64,000 nt of DNA from Streptomyces sp. NBC_00289 (GTDB lineage: Bacteria > Actinomycetota > Actinomycetes > Streptomycetales > Streptomycetaceae). Position numbers and translations under genes: made by a program. The notes under the pieces were generated by a model. The model was not told the origin of the DNA, searched no databases, and saw only the letters and a program-made list of their open reading frames with translations. Positions 1 through 7,848 of this stretch are shown in pieces (the stretch's first letter is position 1; each line of letters opens with the position of its first letter). The DNA lies in NCBI RefSeq assembly GCF_041435115.1, contig NZ_CP108046.1, positions 5,270,001 through 5,334,000 of the forward strand, in the 5' to 3' direction.

Positions 1-107
1 GGCACTCGCCTGATCGCGCTCGAACCGACCCCGCGCGGACCACGCCCCCGCGAGACGCCCGCGCCCGGTACGCTGTACCCGCTCCGTCCCTGGTGGGCCG
101 GGGCGCG

Positions 108-194
108 GGTGGGTTGCCCGAGCGGCCTAAGGGAACGGTCTTGAAAACCGTCGTGGCAGCGATGTCACCGTGGGTTCAAATCCCACACCCACCG
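108..194 (+). tRNA. tRNA-Ser (anticodon TGA)
   Basis: A full cloverleaf can be drawn. The acceptor arms GGTGGGT and ACCCACC pair, the anticodon loop reads CTTGAAA (anticodon TGA), a long class II variable arm is present as expected for serine, and the T-loop is GGTTCAAATCC. The 3' half of this gene is repeated near 9.1 kb, so the gene is the integration site of the element that follows. Confidence 0.95.
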
Positions 195-198
195 CAGG
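137..198 (+). other. Left attachment site (att repeat inside tRNA-Ser)
   Basis: This copy runs from the anticodon arm through the tRNA 3' end. It matches 9064-9124 except in the variable arm, where the left copy is two bases longer. The likely crossover block is the identical 34 bp from the end of the variable arm (165) to 198. Integration here rebuilds an intact tRNA. Confidence 0.85.
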
Positions 199-202
199 CG
201 AA

Positions 203-234
203 CGGCCCCTGACCAGCTACATCGGTCGGGGGCC
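203..234 (+). terminator. Terminator-like hairpin after tRNA-Ser
   Basis: GGCCCCTGACC (204-214) pairs with GGTCGGGGGCC (224-234) with one wobble. A near-identical hairpin follows the right att copy at 9128-9160, so the similarity between the element end and the chromosome reaches past the tRNA into its terminator. Confidence 0.6.
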
Positions 235-401
235 TTCGGCTTGGTCGGTGTCCGAGGGCTCCCGCTGTTCCCCGTGGTTTCCCGGTCTACCGGGCACGCA
301 AGGGGCACGGCAACTGTTGTTCCTGGTGGGGAGTCGCCCCCGGTTGGGTAGAGCCAGCGCAACGTGTTGCCTGTGCCCAGGTGAAAGAGGTGGGGTATTT
401 C

Positions 402-794
402 ATGGACCGGGTGCTGCGGTGGTCCGATGAGCTTGCCAGTTCGGACGTGGAGGCGATCGAGCGCTTCCTTGGGCCGAGACTCCGCCAGGTGCAAGAGACT
501 CAGCCGCCTGGGTCCGACGAGCATCGGGCCGCAGCGAGCGTGTCCAACCTGCTGTCTGAGGTCGTCCCGATCTTGAGTTCTTACATCCAAGCAATGTCGC
601 TGCCTCCCTTTGGTACGGCAGCGGAGCGATCTGCAAACACCGAGCGGCTTAGCAGCGGGATCCTCCTGCACTGGAACTGGCTGGTGTGCATGGCCGAGCC
701 ATGGCGGGAGGAGCCTGGATTCGACCACGTCCGTTGGAAGCGTCTGTACATCCGCAACGCAGAGCAGCAAGCCCTTGTCGAAAGATTCAGGTGA
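402..794 (+). CDS. Hypothetical protein in the left arm of the AICE
   Basis: A soluble ~130-residue protein that I do not recognise. It opens MDRVLRWSDELAS and is rich in Glu, Arg, Leu and Trp, with predicted helices and no membrane segment. The ATG at 402 is preferred to an in-frame GTG at 381 because GAAAGAGGTGGGG lies just upstream as a possible ribosome site. It is the only plausible gene between the tRNA and the palindrome at 869, and is probably accessory cargo. Confidence 0.5.
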   Translation: MDRVLRWSDELASSDVEAIERFLGPRLRQVQETQPPGSDEHRAAASVSNLLSEVVPILSSYIQAMSLPPFGTAAERSANTERLSSGILLHWNWLVCMAEPWREEPGFDHVRWKRLYIRNAEQQALVERFR

Positions 795-868
795 AGCGGG
801 TGTTCTCTCGGTCCTGCCCCTAGGAGCTCAGACGCCGAGCTGCGCTTCCTTTACCACCACTCGCCCTG

Positions 869-1018
869 GCTCCCATCCCGTCTGCCGTCGACCCACACAC
901 CGTGGAGCGGGCGTGGTTCAGGGCGTCAAGGTGGAGCGCGCCACTGTACGAACGACCTTGACGCCCTGGGCCGCGACTGCTCGGCTCTGCCTGGGTCGAC
1001 GGCAGACGGGATGGGAGC
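869..1018. repeat. 150-bp nested perfect inverted repeat
   Basis: The outer arms 869-895 and 992-1018 are perfect 27-base inverted copies. Inner arms 919-932 and 955-968 are perfect 14-base inverted copies (CAGGGCGTCAAGGT). The two intervening spacers are each 23 bases and are themselves about 60 percent complementary, leaving a 22-base central loop. A transcript or a single strand could therefore fold into one long hairpin. It lies in the otherwise gene-free stretch 795-1259, in which I see no other feature. A single-strand origin of the rolling-circle module or a small palindromic mobile relic would both fit. Confidence 0.75.
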
Positions 1019-1259
1019 TCCCGCACCAGCCACTCACGGCCGGCACCCGCGAACGGCGCCCCCGCCATCCTGGAGCCTGAGCGCCCCCGCCGGAGGCATG
1101 TCCTTGACCTGCGGGTGACTCCTCACTTCTGCCCGCTGCACGTAGCGCGCCGCCGGGCGCGGCCAGCCGGGGCGCAGACAGGAGGCAGGCCGCGCCGCAG
1201 AGGCGGCGCGCGCCCGCGCCGTGCGCGGGCCTTGATGAGGTAGAGAAACCTGTAACAGG

Positions 1260-2250
1260 TCAGATCACGGCACAACGCTCTGCAAGCTCCCGCAGCGCAT
1301 CGGGTACGCGCCGGTTCGAGAGCTGGACGAGGTCCCGCACGATCTCGCGCGCCAAGTGATGATCGTGGACCTGTTCCGGAGCCACCGTTTCGGCTTCCAG
1401 GAGCGCGGCGGTTGCCTCGCCGACATGCCGGCGCTGCGCGTGGGCCCGTGCCACATCTAGCAGAAATCGCGCCTGGCGTTCAGTCGAGAGCCCACCTGCG
1501 TCGACTTCCGCGGCTACTTCCAGCGCCAAGCCGGCGTCTCCGAGTTCTACCGCCGTGCTCACCGCGTGAAGTTGGACGTTCGTCGGGCCGAACTCGGTGT
1601 CGAAGTCGTTCCTGTCCTCCCCCAGGCGCTCGGCGATCTCCTCTGCCCGGGTGAGGTGTGCATGGGTCTGAGGGCGGTTGCCTTCCCGTGCATTGATCAC
1701 TGCCAGGACGAGGTTCATGGCCCCCAGAAGTGACAGCTCCTCGGGAGGGCAGGCGGGGTCCTCCGCCCGCGGGTCCAGGACTTCGACTGCCGACTTGGCC
1801 GCTTGTTCGGCCTGGTCCATCTGCTGTTGCCGCATGAAAGCGTGAGCCATGCGGAACAGCCCGGCAACGACCTCCAGGGGCTTGCCGGCCATCTCGGCGG
1901 CTTGGAGGGCGCGGTCCGAGGCGACCCACGCCGCGTCCGCCTGGTCCTGTCGTGTGAAGCTCGCGGCGGCCACCTGGTAGGTACGCGCCCTCAGCGAATG
2001 CAGCTCGGCGCGGTCGGCCGCCGGCGCATGGCGCACTGCCACCTCAATGCTGGGGAGCAGCATGGCGAGATGATCGCTCAGAGCCGCAAAGCTCGACGCG
2101 TGTACGTACTCCCAAGCCTCGCCCACGAGTCGGCGGAAGTCGGCAAGAGACGGAGTGGGGGAACTGGGCCCTCGATCGAACAGACTGCTCAACGCGGGAT
2201 GCCCCGTAAGGGCGACACGGAGCCCGTCTAGATCGTTGTTTTCTGGGGCT
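1260..2250 (-). pseudogene. XRE-family regulator, C-terminal TPR part only
   Basis: About 310-330 residues of TPR-like helical repeats (LRARTYQVAAASF, AEQAAKSAVEVLD and similar) match the sensor part of the ~400-residue XRE/TPR regulators common in Streptomyces. The usual N-terminal helix-turn-helix is missing. The frame stays open upstream of the TTG at 2192 through DLDGLRVALTGHPALSSLF, which looks like the normal linker after the DNA-binding domain, and then runs at about 2230-2250 into the opposing transfer gene. It is therefore read as a 5'-deleted remnant. If a downstream start is used, a DNA-binding-free protein could still be made. Confidence 0.7.
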
Positions 2251-2251
2251 G

Positions 2252-3382
2252 GTGCGATTTCTTCCGGATCTGGTGCAGCCGGTGCCGCCGAAGGTCCGCC
2301 GGGTCCGGGGAACCTCGACCGGTCTGCGCATCACGCTGCGGCTGCCCGCGGGTCTGGAGCCGGCGGATGTCGTGGCTTCCTCGGAACGCCTGCGCCACGC
2401 CTGGGGCGTGCACTCGGTGAACGTGACCGAGACGAAGCCGGGGTTCGTGGAACTGCGGATGACCGGCTATGACGTGCTGCGCCGGGTGCGGATGCCGCGC
2501 AAGGCTCGCCCTCACGACATGATCGTGCCGGTCGCCTTGCGGGAGGACGGGACCGCCTTCGTCCGCGACTACCGCAAGGTGCCCATGGCGCTGACCCTGG
2601 GCGCCAATCAGTCCGGCAAGTCGATGTATCAGCGCAACCTGGTCAAGGGCCTGGCTCAACTGCCGGTGGCCTTGGTCGGCATCGACTGCAAGCGTGGTGT
2701 CGAACAGTCCGCCTACGCATCCCGGCTGTCGGCGCTTGCCACGACTCCGGATGATGCCGCCTCGCTGCTGGATGTCCTGGTCGCCGAGATGGAATCTCGC
2801 TTCGACCTGTTGAGCCTGCACGGCGTCTCGGACCTGTGGGAGCTGCCGGAGACGGTGCGGCCGGCGCCCATCGTGGTCTTGGTGGACGAGATAGCTGAAC
2901 TGTTCCTGATCTCCTCCCGCAAGGATGAGGAGCGCCGCGAACGCCTGGTCACTTCGCTGATCCGGCTCGCACAGATGGCCCGGGCCGCCGGGATCTTTCT
3001 GGAGATCTGCGGGCAGCGCTTCGGTTCCGAACTCGGCAAGGGCGCCACGATGCTCCGCGCTCAGCTCACCGGCCGTGTGGTGCACCGGGTCAACGACAAG
3101 CAGACCGCCGAAATGGGCCTCGGGGACGTCGCCCCCGAAGCCGTCCCGCTGGTCACCACGATTCCGCCGGACAAGGCCGGGCTTGCGGTCGCCGCTGATT
3201 CCTCCGGCGGCTGGTCCCGCATCCGCACCCCGATGACGACGCCGGCCGAAGCCACGGCGGTGTGCCGGGAGTTCGCCCACCTGGTCCCGCACCTGCCCGC
3301 CCTCGACCCGTTCCGGCCCTACGTTCCCGCGCCGAAGGTCGACGGCCCGTCGCTGGTCAAGCCGATCCCGGCCACCGACTAG
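2252..3382 (+). CDS. FtsK/SpoIIIE-type DNA translocase of the AICE, N-terminally truncated
   Basis: AICEs move double-stranded DNA between mycelia with one FtsK-like hexameric pump. The motor domain is intact: Walker A GANQSGKS at residues 117-124 and Walker B VVLVDEIAE with Asp-Glu at 212-213. Family members are usually ~450 residues or more and start with membrane helices and a basic linker. Here the protein is 376 residues and starts at a GTG just before LVQPVPPKVRRV, which in relatives is internal. The frame is open further upstream but the sequence there belongs to the truncated XRE gene. Membrane anchoring is probably lost, so function in transfer is doubtful. Confidence 0.85.
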   Translation: MRFLPDLVQPVPPKVRRVRGTSTGLRITLRLPAGLEPADVVASSERLRHAWGVHSVNVTETKPGFVELRMTGYDVLRRVRMPRKARPHDMIVPVALREDGTAFVRDYRKVPMALTLGANQSGKSMYQRNLVKGLAQLPVALVGIDCKRGVEQSAYASRLSALATTPDDAASLLDVLVAEMESRFDLLSLHGVSDLWELPETVRPAPIVVLVDEIAELFLISSRKDEERRERLVTSLIRLAQMARAAGIFLEICGQRFGSELGKGATMLRAQLTGRVVHRVNDKQTAEMGLGDVAPEAVPLVTTIPPDKAGLAVAADSSGGWSRIRTPMTTPAEATAVCREFAHLVPHLPALDPFRPYVPAPKVDGPSLVKPIPATD

Positions 3383-3465
3383 CCCTCTGCTCCACCCCCG
3401 GTTGGCGTGACCGTCTCGCGCCAGGTCCCTACCCGAGCCATGCCGCAATCCGGAGGACCCATCCC

Positions 3466-3669
3466 ATGTGTGAGCACATCGAGGACTTCCAGCGCACGGT
3501 GCTGATGCTCGGCGCGCTGGCCCTGTACGCGGACCAGGCCGACGCCGACGACGCGTTCATCGAGGCGGTGGGCCCGTCGCTGGCCGCCTCCCTGCCCGAG
3601 CCGCCGCCCGGCGTCTTCCCGCCCGGCTACGACCCCGACCAGGGTCCCGACTACCCCGGCGGCTGGTGA
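3466..3669 (+). CDS. Small acidic hypothetical protein of the AICE
   Basis: 67 residues beginning MCEHIEDFQRTVLMLGALAL, with an acidic helical front and a Pro/Gly/Asp-rich tail. The ATG at 3466 is preceded by CGGAGGA at 3451-3457, which fixes the start; the longer open frame upstream overlaps the ATPase gene and is not used. It overlaps the next gene's possible GTG at 3666. Similar small genes sit directly after the transfer ATPase in other AICEs; function unknown. Confidence 0.7.
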   Translation: MCEHIEDFQRTVLMLGALALYADQADADDAFIEAVGPSLAASLPEPPPGVFPPGYDPDQGPDYPGGW

Positions 3670-3674
3670 GACCT

Positions 3675-3848
3675 GTGGTCGCCAAGAAGCGCACCCCGCG
3701 CCCCGCCCCTGTCCCGGCGAAGTGCGGGCCCTGTCAGGGCACCGGTGAGGTCGCCCGCACGGTCCACGTGGGCCGCAAGCGCCGTGTGGTCGGCGAACAG
3801 TCCGGCATCTGCCTGGCCTGCTTCGGCACCGGCGAAGCCACCGACTGA
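3675..3848 (+). CDS. Small CxxCxGxG zinc-finger-like protein
   Basis: About 57 residues with two DnaJ-like half-motifs, CGPCQGTGE and CLACFGTGE, which could bind one zinc. The N-terminus is basic and proline-rich. The start may be GTG 3675 or GTG 3666, the latter overlapping the stop of the preceding gene by translational coupling. A second protein of the same design is encoded at 5617. Likely a small accessory of transfer or replication; the role is unknown. Confidence 0.65.
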   Translation: MVAKKRTPRPAPVPAKCGPCQGTGEVARTVHVGRKRRVVGEQSGICLACFGTGEATD

Positions 3849-3920
3849 CCTCGCCGGGACCGGGCGGCCGGACCCAGCTCCCCGCCCGCCCCGGCCCAAC
3901 CCCTTGAAGGAGGTGAAGAC

Positions 3921-4487
3921 ATGTCCCGCTCGATCCGACCGGATGCCGTGCTCGTTCAGGCCGTCATTGCCGGCGCGCTGTCCTTCGCCCACCTGCACGA
4001 CCTGGCCGAAGCCGCCGGACAGTCCGGCTGGAAAGCCTGGGCCTACCCCATCAGCGTCGACCTGCTCCTTGTCGCCGCATGGCGCCGGCTACGCACCGCC
4101 CGCCGCGACCGCTCCGCCTGGACCTGGTTCGTGATCGCCCTGTTCGCCTCACTCGGCGCGAACGTCGCCACCGCCGGACTCCTCGACCTGGCTCACGTGC
4201 CCGACTGGCTGTGCATCCTCGTCGCCGGCTGGCCCGCCCTGGCCTTCCTCGGCGGCACCCTCCTCGTCCACGCACCCACCGACACCCCGGCACCGGCCGC
4301 GGCTCCTGCACAGGCTGTGGACGAACCGACCCCGACCGGTGTCGACGTACGCCGCGAAGAGCCCGCCCCTCTGGCTGCCCCGGAGCTGCCGGCCGCACCG
4401 CCTGTTCCGGCTCCTGCGGTGACGGTGCCGGCCGCGCTCCTGGATCACGCCCGGAAGATCGCCGAAAGCCACCGCGCCGCAACTTGA
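3921..4487 (+). CDS. DUF2637 membrane protein of the AICE (spread-type)
   Basis: 188 residues with three to four hydrophobic helices in the first 110 residues (VLVQAVIAGALSFAHLHDLA, ISVDLLLVAAW, WFVIALFASLGANVATAG) followed by a Pro/Ala-rich cytoplasmic tail. This matches DUF2637 proteins found in nearly every pSAM2-type element beside the transfer gene, where membrane-bound Spd proteins are thought to help plasmid spread along hyphae. AAGGAGG at 3907-3913 supports the ATG. Confidence 0.8.
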   Translation: MSRSIRPDAVLVQAVIAGALSFAHLHDLAEAAGQSGWKAWAYPISVDLLLVAAWRRLRTARRDRSAWTWFVIALFASLGANVATAGLLDLAHVPDWLCILVAGWPALAFLGGTLLVHAPTDTPAPAAAPAQAVDEPTPTGVDVRREEPAPLAAPELPAAPPVPAPAVTVPAALLDHARKIAESHRAAT

Positions 4488-4493
4488 TCTCCG

Positions 4494-4577
4494 ATGGCCG
4501 CGGACGCCTTGTCTGCCCGGCTCGGGCTGCCCGGTCCGATGACCGAGGCCATTGCCGCGCAACTCCAACTCACCTGA
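4494..4577 (+). CDS. 27-residue conserved-looking small ORF
   Basis: An ATG six bases after the stop of the DUF2637 gene opens MAADALSARLGLPGPMTEAI and ends 15 bases before the next gene. It has a coherent amphipathic composition and sits in an otherwise gap-free operon, which favours a real micro-gene; this cannot be proven without comparison to other AICEs. Confidence 0.4.
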   Translation: MAADALSARLGLPGPMTEAIAAQLQLT

Positions 4578-4592
4578 TCGGAAAGGACCGTC

Positions 4593-4781
4593 ATGCCCGT
4601 CCACCGCCGCTTCCGCGACGTGATCCGTATCGGCCCCGTCCAGGTCGCCACCTACTTCGACGGACGCGGCCGGGACAAGCACACGGCGGCCTGCTCCGCC
4701 CCCGGCTGCGGCTTCTCCGCCGACTACCACGACCGTTCTGGCGCCGAACTCGCCGCCCGCACCCACCGCTGCAAGGCCTGA
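4593..4781 (+). CDS. Mobile element transfer protein, small
   Basis: 62 residues starting MPVHRRFRDVIRIGPVQVAT. It has two cysteines (AACSAPGCGFSADYH) and a His/Cys pair near the end (RTHRC), which together could form a zinc site. Proteins of this shape are annotated as mobile element transfer proteins in AICEs and lie between the spread genes. GGAAAGGA precedes the ATG. Confidence 0.7.
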   Translation: MPVHRRFRDVIRIGPVQVATYFDGRGRDKHTAACSAPGCGFSADYHDRSGAELAARTHRCKA

Positions 4782-4795
4782 CAGGAGACCTCGTC

Positions 4796-4951
4796 ATGGA
4801 CGTTCCGCTCTGGCTCGCCCTGATCGTCGTCGGAGCCCTCGGCGTCAAGCTCGTCCGCCCGCCCTGGTGGCTCGTGGCTGTCCTCCTGCTCGGCGGCTAC
4901 CTCCTCGCCGACAGCTTCCTCGGCCCCGCCATCGGCACCGCCGTCAAGTAA
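4796..4951 (+). CDS. Small two-helix membrane protein (spread-type)
   Basis: 51 residues, almost entirely two hydrophobic helices split by a short Arg-Pro-Pro turn (LALIVVGALGVKL, then WWLVAVLLLGGYLLA). CAGGAGA at 4781-4787 precedes the ATG. Its place in the spd cluster suggests a membrane accessory of intramycelial spread. Confidence 0.7.
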   Translation: MDVPLWLALIVVGALGVKLVRPPWWLVAVLLLGGYLLADSFLGPAIGTAVK

Positions 4952-4974
4952 CCCAATCCGAAGGGATCACAGCC

Positions 4975-5289
4975 GTGTTCACCCCGAAGTACCCCACCCC
5001 GGACACCGCCCCACCGCCCACCTCCGCACCCGCCCCGGCCCCGGCGTCCGACCCCGTGGCCAGCGTGCCGGCCACGGCCTCGGCTGCGGTGGCTCCGGTC
5101 TCGAACCGGCCGACCATCCAGCTCACCCCCGGCACCACGCTCGCCCTCGTCGGCGGCGGTACCGCCGTGGTCCTCGTCGTCGGCGCGGTCCTGGTCTCCC
5201 TGCTCCTGGCCGTCGCCATCACCGGAATGTCCGTGGCCGTCGTCGCGGTCGTCCTCCGCTCGATGCTCAACCAGGAAAGGAACCACTGA
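4975..5289 (+). CDS. SpdB-like membrane protein
   Basis: 104 residues: a Pro/Ala/Thr-rich N-terminal half and two adjacent hydrophobic helices (TLALVGGGTAVVLVVGAVLV and a second from ~75). The GTG at 4975 is preceded by AAGGGATCA. It has the organisation of SpdB-type spread proteins. It is followed with one base between by the next gene, so the two are cotranslated. Confidence 0.65.
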   Translation: MFTPKYPTPDTAPPPTSAPAPAPASDPVASVPATASAAVAPVSNRPTIQLTPGTTLALVGGGTAVVLVVGAVLVSLLLAVAITGMSVAVVAVVLRSMLNQERNH

Positions 5290-5290
5290 G

Positions 5291-5524
5291 ATGGGCATCT
5301 TCAGCCGCAAGAGCGACGACACACCGAGCAACCCGGCCATGGCCGAACTGGGCCGCGAGTTCGCCATCGCCCGCCGGCACGGTGACCGCAAGACCATGCG
5401 CCGCATCGGCCGCGAGTTCTCCGACACCGCGAACGGCGACACCGACGCCGCGTCCTTCCAGCACGGCCAGGAGTCCTACGACTCCATCCCGCCCATCCCG
5501 CGCGGACGCAACCGCCGCAAGTAA
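5291..5524 (+). CDS. Small basic hypothetical protein of the AICE
   Basis: 77 residues, MGIFSRKSDDTPSNPAMAEL, with a basic central helix (FAIARRHGDRKTMRRIGREF) and a basic tail. It is soluble, with no recognisable domain. AGGAAAGG ends the preceding gene and serves as its ribosome site. Typical of the small ORFs between spd genes and rep. Confidence 0.6.
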   Translation: MGIFSRKSDDTPSNPAMAELGREFAIARRHGDRKTMRRIGREFSDTANGDTDAASFQHGQESYDSIPPIPRGRNRRK

Positions 5525-5616
5525 CGCCCGTCCGGGGCGGCCTCGGTCGCCAAACTTCCGCCGCCCCGGACGGCCTGACCTTCCAGATCCAACGGACCCG
5601 AAAGGGAAGCCCCATC

Positions 5617-5799
5617 ATGCCCCAGCACGCCCCGAGCCTGCCCGTCTGCCGTGCCTGCGACGGCTTCCCCGTCGTCGCCATCACCACCGGCACCCGCAAC
5701 CGCGACGGCTCCCGCACCACCGTCCGCATCACCTGCCCGGACTGCAAGGGCACCGGCCGCACCCGCACCGCCCCCGCCCTCGTCCGCACGGGGAGGTGA
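5617..5799 (+). CDS. Second small CxxC / CxxCxGxG protein
   Basis: 60 residues. CRACDGFP and CPDCKGTGR are separated by a Thr/Arg-rich strand, again like a DnaJ zinc knuckle. It resembles the protein at 3675 in length and motif order, so the element carries two zinc-knuckle paralogues. GAAAGGGAAG precedes the ATG. Confidence 0.65.
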   Translation: MPQHAPSLPVCRACDGFPVVAITTGTRNRDGSRTTVRITCPDCKGTGRTRTAPALVRTGR

Positions 5800-5804
5800 T
5801 CGCC

Positions 5805-6047
5805 GTGCAGACCATCACCACGACGGCCCACTTCGAGACGGACACCCGCTTCCGCGTCACGCCCTTCGCGGACCGTGGCCACCCCTTCGTCAGCCTCCGC
5901 ATTGAGGGCGACTTCGCCGAGATCGCCCTGCTCGCCGCCCTCGGGACCTCCCAGACCCTGCGCAACCTCGCTGCCGCAGCGATCGAGGCCGCCGGAGCCC
6001 TGGACGCCATGGCCGTCGACACGTCGGAGGTGACCGGTCGTGTCTGA
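5805..6047 (+). CDS. Small hypothetical protein of the AICE
   Basis: 80 residues from the GTG at 5805, chosen because GGGGAGG (5791-5797) lies seven bases upstream; a GTG at 5796 overlaps that site. The sequence HFETDTRFRVTPFADRGHPF followed by two Ala/Leu helices suggests a compact alpha/beta protein. It overlaps the next gene by eight bases. Function unknown. Confidence 0.55.
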   Translation: MQTITTTAHFETDTRFRVTPFADRGHPFVSLRIEGDFAEIALLAALGTSQTLRNLAAAAIEAAGALDAMAVDTSEVTGRV

Positions 6048-6234
6048 CCTCACCCCGACCCCGGACCGCCCCGGCCTGCACGTCAGTAAGCCCTCTCCGA
6101 CCGCGCCCGCCACGGGATCGGCGCTCTGCCACTGCGGTGCTTCCGCCACGGCAACCGGTGACGCCCAGGTACGCGCCCTGGTCGAGGGCTACACCGCCAA
6201 CCACGGCCCCGCCCACGCCCGGAAGAACGGATGA
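6040..6234 (+). CDS. Small hypothetical protein upstream of rep
   Basis: 64 residues from a GTG that overlaps the end of the preceding gene. Contains LCHCGASATATGD and a closing NHGPAHARKNG. It ends five bases before the rep start, so it is probably translated with rep. No function assigned. Confidence 0.5.
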   Translation: MSDLTPTPDRPGLHVSKPSPTAPATGSALCHCGASATATGDAQVRALVEGYTANHGPAHARKNG

Positions 6235-6238
6235 TCGC

Positions 6239-7621
6239 GTGACCGACGCCGCCACCCTGGCGGGCCTGGACCCGGCCACCCTCGCCGACGTGCTGAGGCT
6301 GGCCGGGTCCGACGGCTTCGACCGCATCCAAGACCAGATCAAGCGCACGGGCGGCTGCTCCGACCCCATCCACTTGCAAGGCGCCACCGTCACCCGCGAC
6401 GCGGCGACTGGGCACGTCCTGCACTCGTACTCGACGGACACCGAGCCGGGTGGCCGGCTGCGGATTGCGTGCGGCAACCGGCGGGCCTCCCGCTGCCCCT
6501 CGTGCGCGTGGACCTACGCCGGCGACACCTACCACCTCATCCGTGCCGGACTCGTCGGCGACCCCGCCAAGGGCACCCCCGCAACGATCCGCGACCACCC
6601 CCGCGTCTTCGCCACCCTCACCGCGCCCTCGTTCGGCCCGGTCCACAACCGCCCCGGCGACCGGCCCTGCCGCTGCGGCACCCGCCACAGCGAGGACGCT
6701 GCCGACCTCGGCACCCCGCTCGACCCCGAGGCCTACGACTACGCGGGCGCGGTGCTGTGGAACAACCACGCCTCCGACCTGTGGCGCTACTTCACGATCT
6801 ACCTCCGCCGCGAGATCGCCCGCCGCGCCGGCCTCACCCAAAAAGCCGCCCACGAACAGTCCCGCGTCTCCTTCGGCAAGGTCGCCGAATACCAAAAGCG
6901 CGGCGCCGTCCACTTCCACGCGGTGATCCGCTTCGACGGACCCGAGGGTCCCGACTCCCCGCCGCCAGCGTGGGCCACCCTCGATCTGCTCACCGACGCG
7001 ATCCATGCCGCCGCTGCCCGTGTCGCGGTCGACGTCCCGCCCGCCGGAGACGAGCCGGCCCGCACCCTGCGGTGGGGGACCCAGCTCGACGTGCAGCCGA
7101 TCGGCGCCTTCGGCAACGGCGAAGAGATCACCGAAGCGGCCGTGGCCTCCTACGTCGCCAAGTACGCCACCAAAGCCGCCGAAACCACCGGCACCGTCGA
7201 CCGCCGTATCGGCAACAAAGAGGCCCTCGTCCTGCTCGAGGTGCCCGATCATCCCGCCCGGCTGATCGCGGCCTGCCTCGACCTCCACGCGCTGTATCCG
7301 GACCGGAAGTTACGGGACTGGGCTCACATGCTCGGCTTCCGCGGCCACTTCTCCACCAAGTCCCGCCGCTACTCCACCACCCTCGGCGCCCTACGCCAGA
7401 CCCGCGCCGACTACCGCGCCACCCAGCAACGCCAAGCCCTCGGCCTACCTGACCCCGACGACCCGGAGGCAACCACGCTCACCCTCGCCCACTGGACCTA
7501 CGCCGGCCACGGTCACACCCCCGGCGAATCCTGGCTCGCCGCCAACATCCGCCGCGACATGCAACACAACCGCGAGATCGCACGCGAAGAACTGCTCAAT
7601 GACGACCTTGGGGAGGCGTGA
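6239..7621 (+). CDS. repSA: Replication initiator, RepSA family
   Basis: 460 residues, the size of pSAM2 RepSA-type rolling-circle initiators. The N-terminal third has the zinc-like cluster CGNRRASRCPSC and the middle has the HFHAVIRFDG metal/relaxase motif; Tyr residues follow in SYVAKYATKAAE. GTG 6239 is chosen because the in-frame extension upstream overlaps the previous gene in low-complexity Pro/Arg. It should nick the element's double-strand origin for replication after excision. Codon 358 (7310-7312) is TTA, so translation may need the developmental bldA tRNA. Confidence 0.85.
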   Translation: MTDAATLAGLDPATLADVLRLAGSDGFDRIQDQIKRTGGCSDPIHLQGATVTRDAATGHVLHSYSTDTEPGGRLRIACGNRRASRCPSCAWTYAGDTYHLIRAGLVGDPAKGTPATIRDHPRVFATLTAPSFGPVHNRPGDRPCRCGTRHSEDAADLGTPLDPEAYDYAGAVLWNNHASDLWRYFTIYLRREIARRAGLTQKAAHEQSRVSFGKVAEYQKRGAVHFHAVIRFDGPEGPDSPPPAWATLDLLTDAIHAAAARVAVDVPPAGDEPARTLRWGTQLDVQPIGAFGNGEEITEAAVASYVAKYATKAAETTGTVDRRIGNKEALVLLEVPDHPARLIAACLDLHALYPDRKLRDWAHMLGFRGHFSTKSRRYSTTLGALRQTRADYRATQQRQALGLPDPDDPEATTLTLAHWTYAGHGHTPGESWLAANIRRDMQHNREIAREELLNDDLGEA

Positions 7622-7623
7622 GC

Positions 7624-7848
7624 ATGGCTGATCGTCTGCTGACGGTGGCGCAAGTCGCCGAACGGCTCGGGACCTGGAAGGAGAGCGGGGAGCGTTTCCC
7701 GCGTCGCCTGATCGAAGAGCGCCGCATCGCCTTTGTCAAGGTCGGCCGGTACGTCCGGATCAAGGAGAGCGTCGTAGAGGCGTTCATCGAGGCCAATACC
7801 GTGCAGCCAGTGATCCTTCGGCCCACAGCTCTCAGGAGGGCCGCCTAG
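7624..7848 (+). CDS. xis: Excisionase (Xis), winged helix-turn-helix
   Basis: 74 residues: ADRLLTVAQVAERLG, a basic recognition region FPRRLIEERRI, then VKVGRYVRIKESVVEAFIE, the MerR/Xis-type fold used by AICE excisionases to bend att DNA. ATG 7624 fits GGGGAGG at 7610-7616 better than the GTG at 7618. Its stop overlaps the integrase start, the normal xis-int coupling. Confidence 0.85.
   Translation: MADRLLTVAQVAERLGTWKESGERFPRRLIEERRIAFVKVGRYVRIKESVVEAFIEANTVQPVILRPTALRRAA

Noticed and set aside
2228..3448. 406-codon minus-strand open frame across the FtsK gene
   Set aside because: Antisense of the ATPase motor; composition is typical of high-GC shadow frames.
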